This document shows, piece after piece, positions 34,177 to 42,752 of a stretch of DNA of 64,000 nucleotides. Position numbers and translations under genes: made by a program. The notes under the pieces were generated by a model. That model was not told where the DNA came from, made no database searches, and saw nothing but the letters and a program-made list of their open reading frames with translations. The stretch is from JABDCD01 sp964469525. Lineage in GTDB: Bacteria > Pseudomonadota > Alphaproteobacteria > Rickettsiales > SXRF01. The stretch is taken from positions 186,001 to 250,000 of the forward strand of contig CAYXYU010000002.1 of the NCBI GenBank assembly GCA_964469525.1, given 5' to 3'. Numbering within the stretch: the first letter of the stretch is position 1; every line of letters begins with the position of its first letter.

Positions 34177-35327
34177 AATTTAGCAAATACAGAGATGCTC
34201 TCTATTGCATCTCTGGCAGAACGGTCCGACACGCGACGACGACTGGGTGTTCGATAAGTCGGCCCCCAGACAAGTGATAAATGTTTACCAAGATCGTCTA
34301 AGGTATGCTGTGCAACTCCAGGAAATGCTCTAGATTCACCAATTACGACCGCACAATAACCACCAGGTCGGAGCACGCGACAGAATTCTTTCCAGCAGGC
34401 GTTCATGTCATTGATGTACTCATCCATAGCTTTAGCCCTTTGTCGTTTATAACGTGCCCCTATTTCAGCGGCCCTATCTTCGTCAAAGTGCCATCCCATC
34501 CACATATAAAGCATACGATTAGCACGCACATAATCAATTACCGAAATGTATGGGGGGGATGTTACAATTAAATCAATAGAATTGTCCGGAAATGGCATTG
34601 TTCTGGCATCATGCTGAAGAACAAAAACTGAAGGTATGGGCTTAGGTTCATGCTCAGGCAGAGCCATTAAACGATCTCTAAAACCTCTTATCGCATTATG
34701 TTCAACTGGTGGCTTAGGTTTGACGTTATCCGCAATCCATCCCCAATGATGTCTCCTTTTCTTTCCGGTCGAAGTTTTGCTGCCGGCAGTAGAGGAGCAT
34801 GCAAAAAGCACATCAGAAAATACTAACTCCAGAATTAAGCGGTCTGATTCATTGGTTTCCTCTATTATTTTCCAAAGATAATTAAGTTGATTCAATGTTT
34901 TTGGGGCATACCACTCTCTGAGTTGCAAATGTGAACCCTCACCTCTACTCCCGAAGGTGGCGCTTTCGCATATAGCATCCCATGTAATTTTCTCTAATAT
35001 TCCCTCCTTAAATTTATGGGAAAGTGGAGTTATTTCTGCGGCGATCTTGGCTTTAGTAAGAAAATTACATGCAGCCACCCTATCCGCTGATATTGCTCGA
35101 CGATTAAGTCGGATTGCTTCAATAGCTGTGGTTCCACTCCCTGCAAAAGGATCTAGAACTATTTGACCTGGCGTTGAGAGTATTTGTATTAGAAAGCTTG
35201 GAATCTGGGGAATAAAATTCCCTGGGAACCAATGAATTGAATGTACCGACCTACTCTCCGTACCAGAGCGCGGGAAATTCCAATCAACATGGGTTAGTTT
35301 TGATAACACCTCATTCACAGAAGACAC
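34173..35327 (-). CDS. DNA methyltransferase (N4-cytosine/N6-adenine type), first paralogue
   Basis: The 384-residue protein has HSIHWFPGNFIPQ at residues 29-41, motif I LDPFAGSGTTAIEA at 58-71 and motif IV TSPPYISVIDYVRANR from 256, then LRPGGYCAVVIGES. A basic and tryptophan-rich middle (GKKRRHHWGW) may contact DNA. It is an amino-methylase of the same type as the gene at 32465, and the pair may treat the two strands or two sites. It overlaps the HD gene by 13 bases and the kinase-like gene by 4, so the three are translationally linked. Confidence 0.85.
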   Translation of the reverse strand: MSSVNEVLSKLTHVDWNFPRSGTESRSVHSIHWFPGNFIPQIPSFLIQILSTPGQIVLDPFAGSGTTAIEAIRLNRRAISADRVAACNFLTKAKIAAEITPLSHKFKEGILEKITWDAICESATFGSRGEGSHLQLREWYAPKTLNQLNYLWKIIEETNESDRLILELVFSDVLFACSSTAGSKTSTGKKRRHHWGWIADNVKPKPPVEHNAIRGFRDRLMALPEHEPKPIPSVFVLQHDARTMPFPDNSIDLIVTSPPYISVIDYVRANRMLYMWMGWHFDEDRAAEIGARYKRQRAKAMDEYINDMNACWKEFCRVLRPGGYCAVVIGESRAFPGVAQHTLDDLGKHLSLVWGPTYRTPSRRRVSDRSARDAIESISVFAKL

Positions 35328-36595
35328 GCTTGCTCCAGAACGTCGTCTTCATGAGTTGGCGCAGTAAGACCAATAACCCTTGTTTTAAAGTAGTCTGCCG
35401 CCAAATCGAGAGAGAGGTTAACTTCCTTTTGTGTAAATGATTGACGTTTTGAAGAGCCTATACCAAAAAGCCAAGATTTTGGAGAAGAGCCAATTTCTTG
35501 GTAGGAAGCATCGCTGTAATAAAGCTTGAGCCTTCTTTCCCGTTTGTCTTTAATTCCATAAACAAAGCAATGTCGTTTAAGTTTTGCACTTAATTCATCG
35601 GAAAATGCTAGCAAAGATGGGAAGCTTGGTCGTTGGCCTGCAACCCAGTAAAGAGGTGAGGTATCCCAAAATTCTCCACATAACCACCTGTTAAAGATAT
35701 CTCTAACTTCGGGATCCTTAGAATCACGCAAACGTAAAAGAAAATCGCTATCAGTGAGATTCCAGTCAGCAATTCTAATTTCACCTGCCTGCAACGCTTT
35801 TACTGTAGCAAATAGAATCATCAGCTTTTGACTAAAATCTGGCTCTGCTGGCATAAGGTGTGTATAAACTGATTTGCGCATCTCAAGCCATGCGCCTATA
35901 TCGGGCTCAGCACTTCTTTCAAAAATAGGTTCTCCAGAATCCTTGAAAGCAATAATTGCTTTAGTAAGTCGTAAAGGTAGATTTTTATCTACTTCCAATC
36001 CCATATGATACGCCATACGGCAAACGTTATCGATGTTATCGATATCCATTTCTCCTGAGATTAAATGACCTAATTTATCTTTCCCTTGAACAAACTTGGT
36101 AATGGTTAACAATAATTCTTCTGCTTTATTAATTCCGACCGCCTTTTGGGCCCATGACTGCAAATTATTTTGGCGGCCCCCAAGAATTTGTAGAGCAATA
36201 CCGCCAACCTCCACCTGCTTATTGTTTGCAATTATTTCATGCAATTTTTCTTGATGATCAAAACCCAAATCAAGATATTTAAAGGCTTCCTCAACCAGAT
36301 GACCAAAAGCAGTAATTGCCCAGTCATGCAAAAGCGCTGCTGCACTAAAAGCAATTTGATCAAATTTTTCTAATTTACTGTAGAAACCCATTTGTTGTGA
36401 GATGTAACAAGTCCCCAAAACGTGCTCGTATCGTGATAGGTTGGCAATCCCAGGCATGGCAATTGAGTCTATATTTGACAAACGAACATGCCTTAGGCGC
36501 TGTACAACCGGCGAATTAATAAGCGACGCAATTGGTTCTTCAAATTTTACAGAGCCATATAAGGTATCTAAATACATAAAATTAGAATTACTCAT
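35315..36595 (-). CDS. HD-domain phosphohydrolase, SAMHD1/dGTPase-like
   Basis: The 426-residue protein starts with FMYLDTLYGSVKF and VVQRLRHVRLS, like many SAMHD1-type proteins. It has the metal ligands in order: RYEHVLGTC (His58), ALLHDWAITAFGH (His90/Asp91) and MDIDNIDNVCRMAYHMG (Asp184-189). Family members cut dNTPs to nucleoside and triphosphate, and some bacterial ones starve phages of dNTPs. The usual HDIGH phrase is altered to HDWAITAFGH, so substrate or activity may differ. It follows the membrane protein by 2 bases and overlaps the downstream methylase by 13. Confidence 0.82.
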   Translation of the reverse strand: MSNSNFMYLDTLYGSVKFEEPIASLINSPVVQRLRHVRLSNIDSIAMPGIANLSRYEHVLGTCYISQQMGFYSKLEKFDQIAFSAAALLHDWAITAFGHLVEEAFKYLDLGFDHQEKLHEIIANNKQVEVGGIALQILGGRQNNLQSWAQKAVGINKAEELLLTITKFVQGKDKLGHLISGEMDIDNIDNVCRMAYHMGLEVDKNLPLRLTKAIIAFKDSGEPIFERSAEPDIGAWLEMRKSVYTHLMPAEPDFSQKLMILFATVKALQAGEIRIADWNLTDSDFLLRLRDSKDPEVRDIFNRWLCGEFWDTSPLYWVAGQRPSFPSLLAFSDELSAKLKRHCFVYGIKDKRERRLKLYYSDASYQEIGSSPKSWLFGIGSSKRQSFTQKEVNLSLDLAADYFKTRVIGLTAPTHEDDVLEQACLL

Positions 36596-36597
36596 AT

Positions 36598-37728
36598 CTA
36601 GGTACCTCCCTTATCTTCTCGTAGATCTAAAACGATACTTGCATAGGAGTTAAGTAGCTTCCAATCAGGATCAGATTGAGCTGTTTCGGTGAATACGCTA
36701 AACATCCCATCCCACAATCGTTCAGAGGGTAAAACATGACGCACAAAAATACGATACTGTTCTACAGATTCAATGTCGGTAAGTGCGTAGCAATCTTCAT
36801 AAATAATTAATGCTGGCGTACGTACTTCTTCAGCACTTTTATTTTTTATCCAATTAAACGCTTGTGCAGATGCAGTATGCAATCCAGCGTACGTTTTAGA
36901 GGATAAAAAATTTACAACACCAAAAAATTTTCGTAATTGAGCTGTCTTTTCGGGATTGATAGAATCAGCAAACCCAAAGTGTGGAGTGTACGCATCAATT
37001 ACGATAATACGACTTCTTGCCTCTTGCCACTTATCAGAAGGATAGATTCCTTTGAGATATTCTATAAATTCGATGGGATGTCGCGATGCTGTTAAATATT
37101 GAACATACAAACCTGATTGCAAAAAAGTGGAACAAAGTTCTCCCAGTACTTTATTAGCCTGACTTTGATGTCGTAGTGCCATCGCAAGAGAACGAGTTTC
37201 AGAAGATTTTCTGATTTCAAACTTCTTTTTTTCTTGGTTAGTTTTATTATTGTCAGTGTGATCACTCTTACAATGCGCAGTTACTATTCCTTCAATTTTA
37301 GACAACAAATCCTTACTGAGGGGTTCCGGATTATGTTCATAACTTGGTTCTTGCTTACGGGTGCGCCACCAGTATTTGATTTTTCTTAATGTGAGCCTAT
37401 ATAGATGTGCTTTTACACTACCGGGATCTATGAACTGAGAGAAACGCACCCAAATTGTCCAAAGACGCCAGCCAGTAAGTATTAAAGCCCATAAAAACGA
37501 CCACAGACCGATTTGGAGCAATTCATCTCTCCAGTTATTTGCGAGTACAGCGCCTATGTCAGCAATAGCTCCAAGTATGCAAACGATAAAAACTCCGAAA
37601 ATGGAGTTGATCAGGTAAGGCATCTTTCGCTCACGGGCAATGAGCGTGCAAATACTTACCAGGAAGGCGAGTAAAGCAGCTGTGGCTGTTAATAGTACCC
37701 AAGGGGTCAGCGTTGGATCTTGGGTCAT
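36598..37728 (-). CDS. Three-TM membrane protein with a large soluble domain, unknown function
   Basis: The 376-residue protein has three hydrophobic helices (about residues 11-30, 37-62 and 70-92), a basic linker (YWWRTRKQE), a Lys/Glu-rich stretch near 170 and an alpha/beta soluble domain from about 190. The domain has VLGELCSTFLQSGLYVQYL, SRIIVIDAYTPHFGF and TPALIIYEDCYALTD strands, as in a nucleotide- or phosphate-binding fold, but no Walker motif is visible. It lies between the PP-loop ATPase (4-base overlap) and the HD gene. A membrane-located effector or sensor is one reading; I do not recognise the family. Confidence 0.7.
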   Translation of the reverse strand: MTQDPTLTPWVLLTATAALLAFLVSICTLIARERKMPYLINSIFGVFIVCILGAIADIGAVLANNWRDELLQIGLWSFLWALILTGWRLWTIWVRFSQFIDPGSVKAHLYRLTLRKIKYWWRTRKQEPSYEHNPEPLSKDLLSKIEGIVTAHCKSDHTDNNKTNQEKKKFEIRKSSETRSLAMALRHQSQANKVLGELCSTFLQSGLYVQYLTASRHPIEFIEYLKGIYPSDKWQEARSRIIVIDAYTPHFGFADSINPEKTAQLRKFFGVVNFLSSKTYAGLHTASAQAFNWIKNKSAEEVRTPALIIYEDCYALTDIESVEQYRIFVRHVLPSERLWDGMFSVFTETAQSDPDWKLLNSYASIVLDLREDKGGT

Positions 37729-38396
37729 ATTGCCATCTCCCCTAGCGTTTTATTTTCAAGAACAGAGGTCCTTATCAAATCTAAGTTGGCAACCGATTGT
37801 CGGATTGCGTTTTCCCATAAAGAAATCTGTTGCCGTAGTTTATCTTCAGATAAAGCTACGTTGGTTATTTGTTTAGAGCACTTCTGCTCCAACGATAAAT
37901 TTGAGAGCCCCTTAGAACGTAATCGCTCTTCTGCTTCTTCGCGGGAGGCTAGAGTATAGACAGGTAATAACAATTGAATACCAAATTCGGCAAGAACTGC
38001 ACTAAGCCGTTCAGTCGCTAAAGGTGTTTGCTCTGGCCAAGTGTTTTGATAGGCAGCATACCCAAATGCTAGTTTAGATGCCCCTAATGCCATAGCTGTC
38101 GTTACTGCAGCTACCACATACGCATGATGACAGGGAAGACACGTTTGCTCGTAGAACGATGTATCTGTTTGTAGCTCTTTAGGCTGACGAATGGTCATCA
38201 CTCTGGTAGAGTCAGGCAATAGTTGACTTAACTCACCTAAGCGGCGGTGGACGGCATCTATCCCATGTAAGTGGTCAGAGGTAATTGTCACTAGAACTAA
38301 GTCGTGTCCACGCTCTGCTAGCTCTAGGGCCGCAAGGGTAGAATCGCGTCCCCCAGAGAACATCAATACACATATATTATTATTCTGCCCGGACAT
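37725..38396 (-). CDS. PP-loop ATP pyrophosphatase, QueC-like
   Basis: The 223-residue protein has the PP-loop SGGRDST at residues 14-20, an acidic helix, C86-L-P-C89 and a later LEQKC173 motif. Three cysteines are placed like the zinc or thiol residues of QueC and related ATP-pyrophosphatases. Such enzymes adenylate a substrate to amidate or thiolate it, or to form a nitrile in 7-deazaguanine synthesis. QueC-like proteins also occur in defence systems (QatC, Cap9). It is the promoter-proximal gene of the six-gene operon. No other queuosine genes are present, so the target may be a protein or a nucleotide. Confidence 0.75.
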   Translation of the reverse strand: MSGQNNNICVLMFSGGRDSTLAALELAERGHDLVLVTITSDHLHGIDAVHRRLGELSQLLPDSTRVMTIRQPKELQTDTSFYEQTCLPCHHAYVVAAVTTAMALGASKLAFGYAAYQNTWPEQTPLATERLSAVLAEFGIQLLLPVYTLASREEAEERLRSKGLSNLSLEQKCSKQITNVALSEDKLRQQISLWENAIRQSVANLDLIRTSVLENKTLGEMAI

Positions 38397-38540
38397 TATA
38401 CTTTCCTTAATCAGTCACTTAAAGGTGATATCCCGCTTTCATTCTTTATGCAATTTACTTACTGTTAATATCAGATCTTATAGCCAATAGATTTTTATAA
38501 ACTATTGTATTAGAATAATTTATTCGGCTTAGTAATAAGT

Positions 38541-39548
38541 TCAAGCTTTTATATTTTGTATACTCATAAAATCATCGCTCCCGAATCGATTGCTTCCCCA
38601 CTTAACTTCATAATCCTGCCCCAGTTTTTGCTGACATAAGTCAGCTTCGCTTCGGTTCGCAAATATCCCTGCCAGGTGCCGCGGCGCTGATCTAATTACG
38701 GCCCAACACATTATGCATCCAGGGTTGTCGGCATCAATCGTAGGTAACCAATTTCTGAGTTCCCATATGGGCTGGAACCAAAACGCCAAGCCTACTCCAT
38801 CTGCTTCTTCTCCATCATCAATGGAACTACTCACCAATCCAATAACATTGCCTTGCTCATTAAATATGGGCCCACCACTCATGCCACCAGGCCATTTGGT
38901 AGCAACTTCAAAGGTAGGCCAAGGTCTAGATGCGGCTAGCCCTGCTGTATGAACGGCCTTTACAGTGCCTATTGCCCCATAAAGCCCCTCTGTAAAGCTC
39001 GTTAAGCTAGCGTCGTCTGCATTTTTAACTTTCATAACTCCCGGATACCCAATTGCCATAACCTTATCTCCCACTTGGGGCCTATTTCCACCAAGTTGTA
39101 TGGGTAAAAATCTGTTATGCTCCGCAAGCTTTTTGCTGCCTTTTTGGAAGAATATCTGAGCACAGTCGAAGATGTTTTTGCTTCTCGGCGGCTCATGGAT
39201 AAGCGGACTTTCTTCAAGCCCTCGAAAGGTGTTGACCCTCTCCAAAAAGACAAAACATTCTTTTGGGATACTTGATGCGCCAAATACTAAACCAGGACTA
39301 AATAAACCAAACACTGTACCAAGTTGGCGGCTATCAAAGTAGCCTTGGCCTTCGCCAATCTCAAATGCGTGATGCGCCGTGAGATAAGTTCCGAACGGGT
39401 CAATTCTAAATGCGGTAGCTAAGCCGGAAACACGGTGTGTTTCTCTACACATTTCAAAAAGCGGTATAACTTTTTCCCTAAGCCCCCAAGGATCGCCTAT
39501 TCGAAATAGTCGTTCATCCTCTCCTTCTTTGGGGGTATATGGAAACAT
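38541..39548 (-). CDS. Trypsin-like serine protease
   Basis: The 335-residue protein shows a full catalytic triad in order: histidine in YLTAHHAFE (59/60), aspartate in IFDCAQIFF (128) and serine in KWPGGMSGGPIFNEQGNVIG (Ser224), with the GMSGGP oxyanion loop. There is no signal peptide, so it acts in the cytoplasm, unlike DegP relatives. A C-terminal 80-residue part containing CIMCWAVIRSAPRH may be a separate regulatory domain. It follows hsdS by 13 bases on the same strand and could be the last gene of the type I restriction operon. Cytoplasmic trypsin-like domains are recurrent effectors in defence islands. Confidence 0.82.
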   Translation of the reverse strand: MFPYTPKEGEDERLFRIGDPWGLREKVIPLFEMCRETHRVSGLATAFRIDPFGTYLTAHHAFEIGEGQGYFDSRQLGTVFGLFSPGLVFGASSIPKECFVFLERVNTFRGLEESPLIHEPPRSKNIFDCAQIFFQKGSKKLAEHNRFLPIQLGGNRPQVGDKVMAIGYPGVMKVKNADDASLTSFTEGLYGAIGTVKAVHTAGLAASRPWPTFEVATKWPGGMSGGPIFNEQGNVIGLVSSSIDDGEEADGVGLAFWFQPIWELRNWLPTIDADNPGCIMCWAVIRSAPRHLAGIFANRSEADLCQQKLGQDYEVKWGSNRFGSDDFMSIQNIKA

Positions 39549-39561
39549 ACGGCATATAACT

Positions 39562-41289
39562 CTAAGCTGCTTCGGATATGCGGTGGATAAGGGAGTCCAT
39601 CAGGTGGGTGTTGAGGGTTTGGGCTTGGGTGATGTGCGCTTCGAGCTGGTCGCAGAGCGTCATCAGCTCATCCACCTTGGCAACGATGCGTCTTTGCTCG
39701 GCGAGTGGTGGGAGGGGCAGAGGCAGAGAAGATATATGCCCATGATTTACGGTCTTTTGTCCTGCTGTAGTAATAAAAAGCCCCTTAATAATACTCCGAA
39801 TGTAGGGTGAAGACGCGACCAGCTTCATGAAAGATGCGTCATAAAGCGTAGAATTTATTCTCATGCGGATGAAGTGGTCGCAGTAAATGGCATCTAAATC
39901 TGATTCACATAGTATGAATTTGCCGATTAAGTCCTCGCTACCATTTACGCGAATTATGAGTATGTCTTGGTGTTTTAATGCATATTTCTCCTTTAGTTCA
40001 TGTGCTAAAATAATTTGACGTGTATCTGCTAAAGAGACTACACCGTCTTTTATGTCTGCTAGCCTGAGAACAATGGTAGGCGCCCCCTCTTTCTCACCCC
40101 TGCTGGAAACACCATTTTGAAATTCAGGGCATAGATCGCCTAATCTGATCCAGCACCATGCGCCGGATATTTCAAAAATCTGTTTGTCATCTTCCACGGG
40201 TTGTAAAATTCTGGCAGATTTTATCTTCCCTTCCTTCACCAGTCGTTTTTTCTCTGCCTCGATGCGTTTGAGGAGCTCGCTGGCGGGTTCGTCGGCGGGG
40301 TTTTGGGGGACGAGTTTGCCTTGCACGGCTAGTTGCAGGATGGTGGCGCGGAGGTGTTTGACGGTGGCGAGGTCATCGAACCAGTCGTTGAATTTTTTCT
40401 CCATAATATTCAGGCTAGTGCCAAAGCTAGTGCGGCTTTCGGCGTTGGTGAGGTGATGCAAGGTGGATTGCACGGTCTGCGTTTTCAGCGTGCGCTCAGC
40501 GTTTTGCTCCGTCTCCAGCTTATCGCACAGCACCATCAATTCATCCACTTTCGCCACAATCCGCTTTTGCTCAGCGAGTGGTGGTAGGGGAACAGGGGTC
40601 TGCTTAGCCCTAACGATTGTAAGCGTGTAGACAGTAGTTCCCATACTGTCTCGATGTATTTCCTCTATCCAATAGGGAGACTGCATCACGGTATTTAGGT
40701 AGTGCGGATAAAGTCCAAAGTAATTTTTGAAGATTAAGACGCTAGCATCCTTAAAGTAGAACCGATCTGAGTCCCTAACTATGTAGGGAACGCCAATAGT
40801 CCCAACACCTGTGATCATTATGTCATTAGGTTCTGGAGTTAGACCTTCGTTGGTTAAGCGTTGGTAGTGGTCTTCACTAATAAACAATTCATTATCTAGG
40901 TGTCCTGCTTTGGCAAGTTTGACTATCTCTCGGGCGCGAAGAAACGGAACGCCTCTTGTAGTCCAATCTTTTTCATGAACACGGCAACTTGAAGTAATTA
41001 ATCCTAGAGTGCCTAGTGTGCACCATGCCCATCCACGTGGAATGTCAAATAAAAGATTTTTGGAATCAATAGACGATGTTTTGAAGTCTTTGATAGAACC
41101 TTGTTTAACAAGCCGCTTTTTCTCTGCCTCGATCTTCTTCAGCAGCACATCCGCTGGCTCATCGGCAAAGTTTTGCTCCACCAATTTACCACGCACCGCC
41201 AGCTGCAAAATCACGTCACGCAGCTTTTTGATGCCGCCTTCGCCTTGCGCCAGGTGGCCGAATTGCTGGAGAAAGAGGTCTGCCTCCAT
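39562..41289 (-). CDS. hsdS: Type I restriction-modification specificity subunit
   Basis: The 575-residue HsdS consists of two halves, each a target-recognition domain followed by a conserved helix. The conserved segments PPLAEQKRIVAKVDELM and PPLAEQRRIVAKVDELM end the two halves. ADEPADVLLKKIEAEKKRL and ADEPASELLKRIEAEKKRL begin them. Each half recognises one part of a bipartite DNA site. The near-identical internal DNA repeats allow domain swapping by recombination. The start overlaps hsdM by one base. Confidence 0.93.
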   Translation of the reverse strand: MEADLFLQQFGHLAQGEGGIKKLRDVILQLAVRGKLVEQNFADEPADVLLKKIEAEKKRLVKQGSIKDFKTSSIDSKNLLFDIPRGWAWCTLGTLGLITSSCRVHEKDWTTRGVPFLRAREIVKLAKAGHLDNELFISEDHYQRLTNEGLTPEPNDIMITGVGTIGVPYIVRDSDRFYFKDASVLIFKNYFGLYPHYLNTVMQSPYWIEEIHRDSMGTTVYTLTIVRAKQTPVPLPPLAEQKRIVAKVDELMVLCDKLETEQNAERTLKTQTVQSTLHHLTNAESRTSFGTSLNIMEKKFNDWFDDLATVKHLRATILQLAVQGKLVPQNPADEPASELLKRIEAEKKRLVKEGKIKSARILQPVEDDKQIFEISGAWCWIRLGDLCPEFQNGVSSRGEKEGAPTIVLRLADIKDGVVSLADTRQIILAHELKEKYALKHQDILIIRVNGSEDLIGKFILCESDLDAIYCDHFIRMRINSTLYDASFMKLVASSPYIRSIIKGLFITTAGQKTVNHGHISSLPLPLPPLAEQRRIVAKVDELMTLCDQLEAHITQAQTLNTHLMDSLIHRISEAA

Positions 41290-42752
41290 TATGCCGCCTC
41301 GCTTTTCACATGGCGGCTGAGTGCTTCCGCAAGGATTTCCCTTAGCTGATTCTGCGTTTGCTGCATGGCTTGTGTAGCAGCTTCATATTCCGCCAGGAGT
41401 TCAGCAGGATCGCGGTGGCTAGGGTCAACATTCTTGGGGTTTTTGACATCCAGGTTATAGTTACTGGCCTTGATATCATCGATGCTTACCTTCCAGGCGA
41501 AGTCACTTTCCTGGCGCTTATTCCACCAAGCCTTTTCGGTGTCGAACTCCTCAAGGCGCATGGGCTTGGTTTTGCTGTAGCTTTTATAACCTTCAGGATA
41601 TTGGTGTTCGTAATACCAAATTTCCTTGGTGGGCGTACCTTTCTCAAAAAACAGCAGGTTGGTTTTAATACCCGTGTAGGGGTTGAACACGCCGTTGGGC
41701 AGACGTACGATGGTGTGCAGGTTGCACTCCTCCAGCAGCTTTTCCTTCAGGCGGGTTTTGATGCCTTCACCAAATAGCGTGCCATCCGGCAATACTACTG
41801 CAGCGCGCCCTTTATCTTTCAGCATCTCCACGATCATAAACAGGAACAAATCCGCCGTTTCGCGTGTGCGATAGCTGGATGGGAAGTTGTTCTCGATGCC
41901 ATCTTCCTCGGTGCCGCCAAACGGCGGGTTGGTGAGCACCACATCCACCTTCTTGCGCCAGGGATGGTCTTTGATGGGTGTAGAGAGCATATTGTCATGC
42001 TTAATGTTGGTCGGTACCTCGATACCGTGAAGTAGCATGTTCGTGGTGCATAGCAAGTGCGGCAGGGCCTTCTTCTCCACGCCGTTGATGGTCTTCTGCA
42101 AAGTTTCCCAGTCTTTTGGGGTTTTGGTTTGCTGACGCAAATGCTCGATGCTGCAGCTTAAAAAACCACCCGTGCCGCAAGCAGGGTCTAACACCATTTC
42201 ACCCAGCTGCGGGTTCACCATATCCACCATAAACTGGGTAACTGCGCGCGGAGTATAAAACTCACCAGCATTCCCGGCACTTTGCAGGTCCTTGAGGATT
42301 TGCTCGTAAATATCACCGAAGGTGTGTTTGTCATCAGAGCGATTAAAATCAATTTCGTTGATCTTATTGACTACCTGGCGGATCAGCTGGCCGGATTTCA
42401 TATAGTTGTAAGCATCCTCGAACACATTGCGCACGACAACGGCGCGGCCACCTTGCTTGCCTTCGGCGTTTAGTTCTTTGAGCGTTGGGAATAGCTTGAT
42501 GTTTATGAATTCGGAGAGCTCATCACCAGTGATACCCTCGGCATTCGCTGCCCAATTGCGCCAGCGCAGAGGCTCAGGAATGGGGGATTTATAGCTGTCT
42601 TCCGTAAGCTCCAACTGCTCTTCCTGGTCATCCAGAATTTTAAGGAAGAACATCCACACAAGCTGACCAATGCGCTGCGCGTCGCCATCGACGCCTACGT
42701 CTTTGCGCATGATGTCTTGGATGGATTTAATAATGCCGGATACGTTGCTCAT
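41289..42752 (-). CDS. hsdM: Type I restriction-modification DNA methyltransferase subunit
   Basis: The 487-residue protein has the N-terminal helical HsdM domain (VWMFFLKILDDQEEQ), FYTPRAVTQFMVDM, AdoMet motif I VLDPACGTGGFL and catalytic NPPFGG (motif IV of N6-adenine methylases). With two copies of itself and one HsdS it makes the modification enzyme. The end is rich in Glu and Gln. It overlaps the preceding unknown gene by 4 bases, so the extra gene is embedded in the operon and is not a chance neighbour. Confidence 0.95.
   Translation of the reverse strand: MSNVSGIIKSIQDIMRKDVGVDGDAQRIGQLVWMFFLKILDDQEEQLELTEDSYKSPIPEPLRWRNWAANAEGITGDELSEFINIKLFPTLKELNAEGKQGGRAVVVRNVFEDAYNYMKSGQLIRQVVNKINEIDFNRSDDKHTFGDIYEQILKDLQSAGNAGEFYTPRAVTQFMVDMVNPQLGEMVLDPACGTGGFLSCSIEHLRQQTKTPKDWETLQKTINGVEKKALPHLLCTTNMLLHGIEVPTNIKHDNMLSTPIKDHPWRKKVDVVLTNPPFGGTEEDGIENNFPSSYRTRETADLFLFMIVEMLKDKGRAAVVLPDGTLFGEGIKTRLKEKLLEECNLHTIVRLPNGVFNPYTGIKTNLLFFEKGTPTKEIWYYEHQYPEGYKSYSKTKPMRLEEFDTEKAWWNKRQESDFAWKVSIDDIKASNYNLDVKNPKNVDPSHRDPAELLAEYEAATQAMQQTQNQLREILAEALSRHVKSEAA

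Noticed and set aside
37725..38396. Queuosine or Dpd 7-deazaguanine DNA modification system
   Set aside because: Only a QueC-like PP-loop gene is present; QueD, QueE, FolE and DpdA partners are missing from the island.
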